Position numbers and translations under genes: made by a program. A stretch of DNA of 49,262 nucleotides from Acidimicrobiales bacterium AG-410-I20 (lineage in GTDB: Bacteria > Actinomycetota > Acidimicrobiia > Acidimicrobiales > MedAcidi-G1): the NCBI GenBank assembly GCA_949538625.1, contig CATISD010000112.1, positions 1-49,262 on the forward strand, read 5' to 3'. Below the pieces are notes generated by a model. The model made no database searches. It was given only the letters and a program-made list of their open reading frames with translations, and was not told the DNA's origin. Of the stretch, positions 42,741 through 49,262 are shown in pieces (position 1 is the first letter of the stretch; each line of letters starts with the position of its first letter).

Positions 42741-42761
42741 GCAAGTTGTAAGACATCTTGC
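42741..42761 (+). terminator. Possible weak terminator between the threonine operon and rho
   Basis: GCAAG ... CTTGC pairs over 5 bp, then a mismatch, then TGT/ACA around an AAG loop, followed by ATTTGTTG. The stem is AT-rich and the T run weak. It lies just before the rho promoter. Confidence 0.3.
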
Positions 42762-42766
42762 ATTTG

Positions 42767-42796
42767 TTGTGTGGAAAACAAATTTTTCGCTAGAAT
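42767..42796 (+). promoter_or_regulatory. rho promoter
   Basis: TTGTGT (42767-42772), an 18-base spacer and TAGAAT (42791-42796) form the best sigma70-type promoter in the window. Transcription from about 42803 gives a leader of about 175 bases before rho. Confidence 0.65.
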
Positions 42797-42802
42797 GGTG
42801 AA

Positions 42803-42979
42803 GTATCAGACCGAAGCCGGCGAAATCGGCTGACGAAACCCTTCGTTTCAAACGAAATCTGTGTCAATTCTTCTTAGACTTGTTCACACTTCGCCATTTG
42901 ATCCATACGGACCAAACTGTCCTGATCAATCCTGATGAGGACATCCAACCGGGCACTTGCCCTCGACAGACCAAGGTGT
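42803..42979 (+). promoter_or_regulatory. Structured 5' leader of rho
   Basis: The leader contains AGCCG-loop-CGGCT (42815-42831). Two mutually exclusive pairings follow: GAAAC (42835-42839) with GTTTC (42845-42849), and TTCGTTT (42842-42848) with AAACGAA (42850-42856). A C-rich, loosely structured stretch comes next. Rho genes are commonly autoregulated by termination in the leader, so this is a candidate region. Confidence 0.45.
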
Positions 42980-44590
42980 ATGAGCATGGACTCCACCCAA
43001 TTAGAACGCGAAGCATTGGAAACAAAAGATCGCGATGAACTTGTAACAATAGCTACAGCACTTGGCGGTAAGCCAGGTTCGCGAGCGCGCAAAGCAGAGA
43101 TAGTTGATTTAATTCTTGAAATGACAGCAGGATCCAAAGGGACATCAAATGGGTCCTCGGCTAAATCGACTGAAAAGGCAGAAGAAACAGAAGAGGAGCC
43201 TTTAGCAGAGTGGGAAATCGAAGTAGCCACCGAAGAGGCCACTGAAGAAGTTACCGAAGAGGCCAAAAAGTCCAATAAAGAAAAGACCGAGAGTTCTGAT
43301 GAAAAGAAAGAAGATGATTCTGAAGAACGCGGTTCAAGAAATCAAACAACACAAAATCGACAGAACGACCAAGCAGGGCCAGGCAACCGGCGTCGACGTA
43401 GACGCGGGGGTCGTGATCAGGCATCCGATGAACCTTGGGATGGCGAACCTGTTCCCGTTGAAGGTTACGTTGACCTACGTGATGAGGGATACGGATTTTT
43501 AAGAACAACTGGGTTTAAACCTTCTAAGACAGATGCCTACATATCTGTAAAACAAGTTCGCCAACTAAACCTTCGTAAAGGGGATTATTTAGTCGGAGGT
43601 TCACGCCCACCTAATCGAAGTGAAAAAAATCCAGCATTGCTAAGAATCGATACGATAAATGGGGGAGACCCAGAAGCTATAAAAGATCGTCCAAAGTTTG
43701 AAGATCTCACTCCTCTTTTCCCTGACGAAAAACTCACAATGGAAATTGCGGATGACCCTGGGAATATGACAGCTCGAATAATCGATCTTCTTTCACCAAT
43801 CGGGAAAGGACAGCGCGGACTTATCGTTTCTCCTCCTAAAGCAGGGAAAACTACGATTATGAAACAGGTCGCCCGTTCAATCGAAACAAACAATCCTGAA
43901 GTGAAGCTTATTGTTTTGCTGGTAGACGAGCGCCCCGAAGAAGTCACAGATATGCAGCGGTGGCTCGCGAAGGGGGAAGTAGCGGCTTCTACTTTCGATC
44001 GACCTAGCGAAGAACATACGCAAATCGCTGAATTGACAATAGAACGTGCAAAACGCATGGTTGAAAATGGAGAGGACGTAGTGATTATTCTTGATGGGAT
44101 CACTCGCTTATCAAGGGCCTATAACCTGGCGGCCCCAGCGACTGGAAGAATTATGTCCGGTGGTGTTGACAGTGGGGCTTTATACCCGCCAAAACGGTTC
44201 TTCGGAGCGGCTCGAAATGTTGAAGAGGGAGGATCTCTGACTATCCTCGCTACAGCATTAGTGGAAACAGGTTCCAAAATGGATGAAGTTATCTTTGAAG
44301 AATTCAAGGGGACGGGCAATATGGAACTTCGTTTAGATAGGCGAATAGCTGAGCGGCGTATCTATCCGGCGATAGACGTAGATGCATCTTCAACCCGGCA
44401 TGAAGAGCTCTTATTTGAACGCAAACAACTTAATCAAGTTTGGAAATTGCGGCGAGTCCTAAATGGGCTAGCAACAGATACTGGAGGGGCGGCAGCTGGG
44501 TTAGAGCTTCTCACTGATCGCTTAAAAACATTTAATAATAATGAAGAGTTTTTAGCTGAAGTAGCTAAAGGCCCAAATATGGGAGCATAA
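42980..44590 (+). CDS. rho: Transcription termination factor Rho
   Basis: This 536-residue hexameric RNA helicase has an N-terminal Rho_N helix domain ([18 protein letters not shown]). A long low-complexity insertion of about 120 residues (acidic Glu/Thr blocks, then Asn/Gln/Arg with RRRRRRGGR) follows. Next come the cold-shock-like RNA-binding domain ([10 protein letters not shown]) and the ATPase, with Walker A PPKAGKTT near 284 and [10 protein letters not shown] near 367. Insertions of this kind are typical of actinobacterial Rho. ATG at 42980, after AAGG, is chosen. The frame is open back to 42935. Confidence 0.97.
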   Translation: MSMDSTQLEREALETKDRDELVTIATALGGKPGSRARKAEIVDLILEMTAGSKGTSNGSSAKSTEKAEETEEEPLAEWEIEVATEEATEEVTEEAKKSNKEKTESSDEKKEDDSEERGSRNQTTQNRQNDQAGPGNRRRRRRGGRDQASDEPWDGEPVPVEGYVDLRDEGYGFLRTTGFKPSKTDAYISVKQVRQLNLRKGDYLVGGSRPPNRSEKNPALLRIDTINGGDPEAIKDRPKFEDLTPLFPDEKLTMEIADDPGNMTARIIDLLSPIGKGQRGLIVSPPKAGKTTIMKQVARSIETNNPEVKLIVLLVDERPEEVTDMQRWLAKGEVAASTFDRPSEEHTQIAELTIERAKRMVENGEDVVIILDGITRLSRAYNLAAPATGRIMSGGVDSGALYPPKRFFGAARNVEEGGSLTILATALVETGSKMDEVIFEEFKGTGNMELRLDRRIAERRIYPAIDVDASSTRHEELLFERKQLNQVWKLRRVLNGLATDTGGAAAGLELLTDRLKTFNNNEEFLAEVAKGPNMGA

Positions 44591-44653
44591 ATAAAGAAAA
44601 TCAAGACCTTACAGGTTGGCGATATTCATTCTTCCTCGCAGACTGGACCAGTT

Positions 44654-44908
44654 ATGAAAACAGATATTCACCCAAACTATCGACCAGTAGTTTTTCAAGA
44701 TTTGACCGATGGAACTCATTTTCTTATCCGGTCAACAATTGAAACTTCTGAAACCATCACTCTTGACGATGGCATTGAATACCCGTTGGCTAAAGTAGAA
44801 ATTACCTCAGCTAGTCACCCATTCTTCACAGGGACCATGAAGATTATTGATACTGCTGGACGAGTAGAACGCTTTGAACGCCGTTATGGGTCACGTCGTA
44901 AAGGCTAA
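44654..44908 (+). CDS. rpmE: Ribosomal protein bL31, cysteine-free (type B-like)
   Basis: This 84-residue protein begins [17 protein letters not shown] and ends [27 protein letters not shown]. It lacks all of the zinc-binding cysteines and has the insertion typical of type B bL31. It sits directly downstream of rho, the usual place of the housekeeping rpmE. Cells with such a zinc-free L31 avoid zinc demand in this ribosomal protein. No clear ribosome binding site is visible. Confidence 0.94.
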   Translation: MKTDIHPNYRPVVFQDLTDGTHFLIRSTIETSETITLDDGIEYPLAKVEITSASHPFFTGTMKIIDTAGRVERFERRYGSRRKG

Positions 44909-44959
44909 GTTTTTTAAATTTGAACAAAGCTAGTTTTATCTACTGACTACAGGTGTACT

Positions 44960-45961
44960 TTGTCTATTGAACCCGAGCGGCGCGCTGAACTCCTTAGAGG
45001 AAAACTCCTAGCCATAGTCGAATCAGCCGGGTATGAGATAGCGGATTCAGATGACAAAAATCAAACACATGATTCTGCGCTGCTTACAAAAGACAACTGT
45101 TGGTTGTTGGTAAATGATGAAACTCCGCAGTCCGCTTTAGGTAAAGGAATTCTCTTACTTTCACGTCATCCACACCTAGAACTGTGCTTGATATTTGAAG
45201 ACGCGATATCAGCAGGGGTAGCTGCACGTCAGGCCGCAGGGCTAAATATCAGATGTAAAGTCATGCTTTTGCATAATCAAACACTCACACAAGTGGACCC
45301 TTCTTCTTTCCCTAAACCATTTGAAATTATTCCGATAAGTGAAGAATTCCTCAGTGTATGTGAAGCTGCAGGAGTATCAGTAATTTGCGAAAATGGAACT
45401 TGGAGAGGTGAGATTCTGGGGCTTGAAGTTGTTCGGTTAGAAGGAGAAAATATTCAAATTGGTGTAGGGAGGTTTGATCGGGAAGCTGGCGAACTTTTAA
45501 ATTATGAAAGGTCGCTATTCGATCAACTAGTTTCAGCGTCAAACCAAATTCGTTCACAACGCAATGCAGAGGCAGGGTCTCACCCTTTAGCTACTTTGGC
45601 GAGAGAAAGGTGGCTTAGGCATAGTTTGCTAGAAGACCCATCAGTTGTTGGGTTAAAAGATGTGGAACCTATTGATTCAGTTCACGAAAGAGAAAATTTA
45701 AGAGACCCTTTCCCTGCAGCAGCTATAGGAAAAGATGAAGATCAAAAAAAAGTTTTAGTCGTATGCTCGGTAGGAGTTGATATTGCATTAGTTCCTTTAA
45801 CAGCGGAACTATCGCAGATACATCTTCCGGACCGCATCGTTATTGTTCTTCCACCTAAAGATCTTCTTCCTGTAATTCATACAATAAGTGAATTCTTAAA
45901 AGTCCCTTCTTCCCTCATTGGTATAGAGGGGGAATGGGCCTGCCCCACAGGAAGCGAATAG
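44960..45961 (+). CDS. Unknown protein between rpmE and prfA
   Basis: This 333-residue soluble protein starts at TTG after an AGGTG ribosome binding site. An N-terminal alpha/beta region (ELLRGKLLAIVESAGYEI, LLTKDNCWLLVND) resembles a restriction-endonuclease-like or response-regulator-like small fold only loosely. The centre has RGEILGLEVVRLEGENIQIGVGRFDREA and a helical LATLARERWLRHSL segment. The C-terminus has a Rossmann-like VLVVCSVGVDIALVPL. I do not recognise the family. It is absent from the equivalent Mycobacterium gene order. It ends 17 bases before prfA. Confidence 0.75.
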   Translation: MSIEPERRAELLRGKLLAIVESAGYEIADSDDKNQTHDSALLTKDNCWLLVNDETPQSALGKGILLLSRHPHLELCLIFEDAISAGVAARQAAGLNIRCKVMLLHNQTLTQVDPSSFPKPFEIIPISEEFLSVCEAAGVSVICENGTWRGEILGLEVVRLEGENIQIGVGRFDREAGELLNYERSLFDQLVSASNQIRSQRNAEAGSHPLATLARERWLRHSLLEDPSVVGLKDVEPIDSVHERENLRDPFPAAAIGKDEDQKKVLVVCSVGVDIALVPLTAELSQIHLPDRIVIVLPPKDLLPVIHTISEFLKVPSSLIGIEGEWACPTGSE

Positions 45962-45966
45962 AGCGG

Positions 45967-45972
45967 TACCCT
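45967..45972 (+). promoter_or_regulatory. Predicted leaderless -10 element of prfA
   Basis: TACCCT is followed by AATTTT and the ATG at 45979. It supports that start over the longer frame at 45934, and suggests an internal promoter within the block. Confidence 0.5.
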
Positions 45973-45978
45973 AATTTT

Positions 45979-47058
45979 ATGAAGGAACAGATTTTAAATC
46001 TTGAAAAAGAGCTAGGAGAAGCTGAAAAGCAGTTATCTGATCCTGATGTCATAGGGGATCCTTTGCTCTTAGAGAAAGCCGGGAAACGCTTAAAAGAGCT
46101 TGGGGACATACTAGAAGTAGGTCGGCCATTAAAGAGAATGTATGACGATCTTGAAGCAGCCAAAGAACTTGTTGAAATTGCAGATGATGAAGATAGGCAA
46201 CAGTTACGTCAAGAAGTTGAAGATCTGGAATTAAAAATTCCAGACTTTGAAGAGCAACTAAGACTTTTACTGCTGCCAAAGGATCCGAATGATGGAAGAA
46301 ATGTAATTCTTGAAATCAGAGGAGCAGAGGGTGGGGAAGAAGCAAACTTATTTGCAAGAGATTTACATGATATGTATTTGGGTTTTGCAAGTTTACATAA
46401 GTGGAAAGTTGAATCTTTAGGAACACAAGAATCCGATATGGGTGGTTATAGCGAAGTTTCGATTCTTATTAGTGGGGGAACTGCTTGGACGAGACTAAAA
46501 CATGAAGGTGGGGTTCATCGAGTTCAAAGAGTACCAGTCACTGAATCTCAGGGCAGAGTGCACACTTCATCTGCCACTGTGAGTGTTCTCCCTGAAGCTC
46601 AAGAAGTAGATATTGACATCTCAGATAATGATCTTCAAATAGATGTTTATCGTTCATCAGGGCCTGGAGGGCAATCAGTCAACACTACGGATTCAGCTGT
46701 AAGAATCACTCACCTGCCAACAGGCTTAGTTGTCGCTATGCAGGATGAGAAAAGCCAGTTACAGAACAAAGCGAAGGCGCTGAGAGTTCTGCGCTCCCGC
46801 CTGTTACAAAACGAACAGGACAAGCAGCAAGCTGAGGCGTCTGCGGCCCGGAAGGGTCAAGTAGGGACGGGCGGGCGATCAGAAAAAATAAGAACGTATA
46901 ACTTCAAAGAAAATCGGGTAACAGACCATCGAATAGGGCTCACTCTTCATAAATTGGAACGAATTCTGACCGGAGACCTCGACGAAGTCGTAGATGAACT
47001 ATTAACAACCGAGCGCTCAGAGCAATTAATGAAAAAAACAGAAACAGATAGTTCATGA
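45979..47058 (+). CDS. prfA: Peptide chain release factor 1
   Basis: This 359-residue RF1 has a helical N-terminal domain, the codon-recognition region around RVPVTESQGRVHTS (PxT motif PVT), and the GGQ motif in SSGPGGQSVNTT (near residue 230). It releases peptides at UAA and UAG. The start at 45979 gives the usual RF1 length. The frame extends to 45934 but would overlap the previous gene. The stop overlaps prmC by four bases. Confidence 0.97.
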   Translation: MKEQILNLEKELGEAEKQLSDPDVIGDPLLLEKAGKRLKELGDILEVGRPLKRMYDDLEAAKELVEIADDEDRQQLRQEVEDLELKIPDFEEQLRLLLLPKDPNDGRNVILEIRGAEGGEEANLFARDLHDMYLGFASLHKWKVESLGTQESDMGGYSEVSILISGGTAWTRLKHEGGVHRVQRVPVTESQGRVHTSSATVSVLPEAQEVDIDISDNDLQIDVYRSSGPGGQSVNTTDSAVRITHLPTGLVVAMQDEKSQLQNKAKALRVLRSRLLQNEQDKQQAEASAARKGQVGTGGRSEKIRTYNFKENRVTDHRIGLTLHKLERILTGDLDEVVDELLTTERSEQLMKKTETDSS

Positions 47059-47924
47059 AATCTGACTCTGTAAAGTCGGCAGTTTCTTGGCGAACTTTAC
47101 TTGATGAAGCGATTCAGAACTTGAGTGAAACTGGATTCTCTGAAATGGAAGCGCGCTGGATCACAGAAGAAGCAGCAGGGTGCCAGTTAATGGGTGCTTC
47201 TCTTGAAGCGCTAGTCACAAATAGAGCAATGGCACATTATGACAACCTCATAAGCCGACGTCTAAATGGCGAACCTCTTCAATATGTTCTGGGACACTGG
47301 CAATTTCGAAAATTGGATCTAATGGTAGATCAACGTGTTCTGATTCCACGCCCAGAAACCGAAGTCTTAGTAAATCATGCTTTGGAAGAGATCGATCGGC
47401 AGGGAAATGAGGTTCTTGTAGCAGATTTGGGCACTGGATCTGGCGCCATAGGACTTTCAATTGCCGTTGAAAGAATCTCTACTCAAGTCTGGTGCACAGA
47501 TCTCTCAGAAGAAGCCTTAATGGTTGCGAGAGCCAACCTTGCAGGACTCGGTCAACCTGCAAAAAGAGTAAGTTTATGTCAAGGCTCATGGTTTGAAGCA
47601 CTACCAAAGTCCCTTCAAGGAAAACTTGGATTAGTAGTTTCCAACGCTCCATATATTCCAACTTCAGAAACTCTTCCGCCGGAGGTCAAGGACTGGGAGC
47701 CTTCCATAGCTTTATACGGAGGCAAAGAAGGAACAGATTATCTCCAGAAACTCATTCAAGAATCTCCCTCCTGGCTGGCTCCAAAAGGAGCGCTCATTTT
47801 AGAAATGTCACCAGAACAAACAGAAAGTATGTCTAGTTTGGCTTTATCCAAAGGTTTCAATGAGGTTCTTATAGGTTCAGATCTTGCTGACAAACCCCGA
47901 CTGCTAGTAGCCCGCAAGTCATGA
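47055..47924 (+). CDS. prmC: Release factor glutamine methyltransferase PrmC
   Basis: This 289-residue protein has a helical RF-binding N-terminus (ARWITEEAAG; LQYVLGHWQFRKLDL) followed by an AdoMet Rossmann domain. DLGTGSGAIGLS lies near residue 123. The catalytic motif is SNAPYIP (near 196), the NAPY form of the usual NPPY that also occurs in other actinobacteria. It methylates the glutamine of the GGQ motif in RF1 and RF2. Overlaps of four bases with both prfA and sua5 show coupled translation. Confidence 0.95.
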   Translation: MKSDSVKSAVSWRTLLDEAIQNLSETGFSEMEARWITEEAAGCQLMGASLEALVTNRAMAHYDNLISRRLNGEPLQYVLGHWQFRKLDLMVDQRVLIPRPETEVLVNHALEEIDRQGNEVLVADLGTGSGAIGLSIAVERISTQVWCTDLSEEALMVARANLAGLGQPAKRVSLCQGSWFEALPKSLQGKLGLVVSNAPYIPTSETLPPEVKDWEPSIALYGGKEGTDYLQKLIQESPSWLAPKGALILEMSPEQTESMSSLALSKGFNEVLIGSDLADKPRLLVARKS

Positions 47925-48538
47925 CGAACCGGATCCTGAACATCAAAGAAAACTGGGAATTAGCAAAGTCTGAAACGATTAGAGAGTTACAACTAGGAAA
48001 TCAAGTGATTCTGCCTACAGACACGGTTTACGGGATAGCGGCGCTTTCATCAGATATTGAAGCCGTAAACGGAATTTTTGAAATCAAAGGACGATCTTTT
48101 AACCAGGCATTACCTGTACTTGTTGCCGACTTTGATCAAGCCAACCAAATAGTAGCTAAAGACTCAATACCTGAAGGAGTAAAGAACTTTTGGCCAGGAC
48201 CCTTAACTGTCGTTGTTCCCCAACATCCTGAAACACCTATTTATGTTGGATCAGAGAAACATACTGTGGGAGTCCGATGCCCAGATCATGATTTCGTAAG
48301 GAGCATTGCCGCGGAAATTGGATCGCTGACTGTTACTTCTGCAAACCTTTCTGGCGTACCTACGCCAGAAACAGCGCCATTAGTGGCTAAACAACTAGGT
48401 AAAGACCTACTTGTATTAGATGATGGGCCTTGCTCGGGTGAGCCCTCAACGCTTATAGACCTTTCCTCATTAAATCCAAAAATTCTCCGCTTAGGAGAAA
48501 TTAAAGAAGAAGATCTTTCCGAAGCAGGGCTTATTTAA
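47921..48538 (+). CDS. ywlC: L-threonylcarbamoyladenylate synthase (Sua5/YrdC/YwlC)
   Basis: This 205-residue YrdC-domain protein has LPTDTVYGIAAL (about residues 31-42), the KGRSFNQALPVLV segment that binds threonine and ATP, and SANLSGVPTPE. It makes the threonylcarbamoyl-AMP used for the t6A37 modification of tRNAs reading ANN codons. It lacks the extra Sua5 C-terminal domain. It overlaps prmC by four bases, in the same order as in Mycobacterium. Confidence 0.94.
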   Translation: MTNRILNIKENWELAKSETIRELQLGNQVILPTDTVYGIAALSSDIEAVNGIFEIKGRSFNQALPVLVADFDQANQIVAKDSIPEGVKNFWPGPLTVVVPQHPETPIYVGSEKHTVGVRCPDHDFVRSIAAEIGSLTVTSANLSGVPTPETAPLVAKQLGKDLLVLDDGPCSGEPSTLIDLSSLNPKILRLGEIKEEDLSEAGLI

Positions 48539-48547
48539 CTAAGAGGA

Positions 48548-48553
48548 TAAAAT
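48548..48553 (+). promoter_or_regulatory. Predicted leaderless -10 element of rpiB
   Basis: TAAAAT is followed by six bases and the ATG at 48560. An AGAGGA lies further upstream at a distance too long for a normal ribosome binding site. Confidence 0.55.
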
Positions 48554-48559
48554 CCTGAT

Positions 48560-49129
48560 ATGACTACTATTGCTGTTGGCTGTGATCATGCCGGATACAA
48601 CTTAAAAACTCATTTAGCAGAACACTTGAAGTCACGTGGTTATGAAGTTCTTGATCTTGGTTCTTACTCGGCAGATCGTGTTGATTACCCAGAATATGGA
48701 GCAGCAGTCGGTCGCGCTGTTGCTAGTGGGGAAGCGAAGTATGGCGTATGTGTTTGCGGATCTGGTGTTGGAATTTCTATAGCAGCAAACAAGATTTCTG
48801 GAGTAAGGGCAGCGCTCGTTAGTGACGCTGCATCAGCAGAATTAAGCCGCCAACACAACGACGCTAATGTTCTTTGTTTCGGTGAAAGATCAACCGAATT
48901 TGAAGCGGCAGAAACTGCTTTAATGGCATGGTTAAACGCAGAATTTGAAGGCGGACGACATCTGGCAAGAGTTGAAAAGCTTAATGATTTGAACAAACTT
49001 AATGATTGGGATGTTTTAACTCCTCGTGAGGCTTCGGGTAGACCTAGAAGCCCTAGCCGAAGAGCAGCTGACCGAGTTCGTGGCGCAGTTGAAGGTGTTC
49101 GTGCCAGACTTCGTGCTCGTAGAGGTTAA
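48560..49129 (+). CDS. rpiB: Ribose-5-phosphate isomerase B with a basic tail
   Basis: This 189-residue protein has the RpiB start GCDHAGYNLKTHLAEHL, VDYPEYG, and the active-site loop CVCGSGVGISIAANK. DAASAELSRQHNDANVLCFG follows. It interconverts ribose 5-phosphate and ribulose 5-phosphate in the pentose phosphate pathway. The conserved domain ends near residue 150. A further 30-40 residues are very arginine-rich (RPRSPSRRAADRVRG ... RARLRARRG), which is unusual for the family. The core identity is secure. Confidence 0.93.
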   Translation: MTTIAVGCDHAGYNLKTHLAEHLKSRGYEVLDLGSYSADRVDYPEYGAAVGRAVASGEAKYGVCVCGSGVGISIAANKISGVRAALVSDAASAELSRQHNDANVLCFGERSTEFEAAETALMAWLNAEFEGGRHLARVEKLNDLNKLNDWDVLTPREASGRPRSPSRRAADRVRGAVEGVRARLRARRG

Positions 49130-49147
49130 TGAGGAACCCCCACCTAC

Positions 49148-49262
49148 ATGCTTGAACCACTCACAACCACACCCACAGTTGTTGAACCTGAAACGAGTGA
49201 AAGCGAAGGGGATCATGATCGGTTTGCTCACTATGCTCGAAAATCGGACATCCTTAAATCCG
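49148..49262 (+). CDS. DUF3039 family protein, 5' part only
   Basis: Thirty-eight codons are visible before the window ends. The opening MLEPLTTTPTVVEPE, then a GDHDRFAHYARKSDIL segment, matches the N-terminus of the short actinobacterial DUF3039 proteins, which normally continue into a cysteine-containing zinc-binding domain. AGGA lies about ten bases upstream of the ATG. The function is unknown. Confidence 0.75.
   Translation, partial: MLEPLTTTPTVVEPETSESEGDHDRFAHYARKSDILKS

Noticed and set aside
42874-43275. 133-codon minus-strand open frame over the rho leader and start
   Set aside because: Ser/Ala/Val-rich shadow of the rho N-terminus. It was considered as an antisense gene but has no independent support.
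43585-44103. 172-codon minus-strand open frame inside rho
   Set aside because: It is a shadow of the strongly conserved Rho ATPase frame. Its product is Ser/Ile-rich, typical of antisense translation, with no start signal.
47055-47924. NAPY instead of NPPY in PrmC as a defect
   Set aside because: The NAPY form occurs in other actinobacterial PrmC proteins, so it is normal variation.
1-49262. Mobile elements, prophage, CRISPR arrays, toxin-antitoxin or defence islands
   Set aside because: No transposase, integrase, repeat-spacer pattern or compositional break was seen. The only tRNA gene shows no attachment-site duplication or integrase next to it.

Overview
The window is 49 kb of a compact bacterial chromosome, most likely a lower-GC, probably marine member of the Acidimicrobiia or another deep-branching Actinobacteriota. 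Three things support this. The order argS-lysA-hom-thrC-X-rho-rpmE-prfA-prmC-sua5 matches the Mycobacterium locus. Several families are largely actinobacterial: DUF3107, DUF3039, DUF3090, SCO1664, MSMEG_4193-type phosphomutase and a PdtaS-like kinase. Three separate F420-type redox proteins are present. By eye the base composition is well below that of typical high-GC actinobacteria. The class-level placement is inference.

Layout. 1-9.4 kb: a truncated HPF-like gene, a YqeC-like gene, class I fumarase, an F420-type luciferase-like oxidoreductase, a histidine phosphatase, acetoacetyl-CoA synthetase, a MaoC-fold hydratase, a VOC protein, a Fur regulator, a Nudix hydrolase and a TetR regulator. 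9.4-12.5 kb: a small membrane protein, a GT4 glycosyltransferase and a GH63-like glycosidase that starts head to head with it, and a Septum_form-type lipoprotein. 12.5-19 kb: a complete System I cytochrome c maturation operon (ccmA-B-C-D-E-F-G and a ccmH-TPR fusion). 19-25 kb: a SixA-like phosphatase, a SufR-like regulator divergent from an Mrp ATPase, DUF3107, a PdtaS-like kinase, a glycerophosphodiesterase and a diacylglycerol-kinase-like protein. 25.2-27 kb: etfBA. 27-30 kb: a four-gene overlapping minus-strand operon (phosphomutase, DUF3090, SCO1664, unknown). 30-35.8 kb: family 5 uracil-DNA glycosylase, a lipoprotein, a DapA-family aldolase, an FrhB-like F420 protein, tRNA-Arg(CCG), a PPOX F420 protein, a ROK kinase, an EamA transporter and a small beta-rich protein. 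36-49.3 kb: the conserved arginyl-tRNA, lysine/threonine, Rho and translation-termination block, then rpiB and a truncated DUF3039 gene.

How the genes work together. The ccm genes form a full heme export, chaperone and ligation line. EtfAB, F420 proteins and fumarase indicate aerobic, flavin- and deazaflavin-rich metabolism. In the threonine operon the thrB position is held by a phosphoglycerate-mutase-like protein, probably the homoserine kinase.

The most striking system-level signal is regulatory. At least 13 genes have a TANNNT hexamer exactly six bases before the start codon and no convincing Shine-Dalgarno sequence, so leaderless mRNAs appear to be widespread here. Several divergent pairs share extremely short promoters: a 32-bp dyad with two outward -10 elements, two interleaved -10 boxes in 13 bp, and a CATG that carries both start codons. 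No rRNA, CRISPR array, transposon or prophage is visible, and no gene-free stretch longer than about 265 bases.
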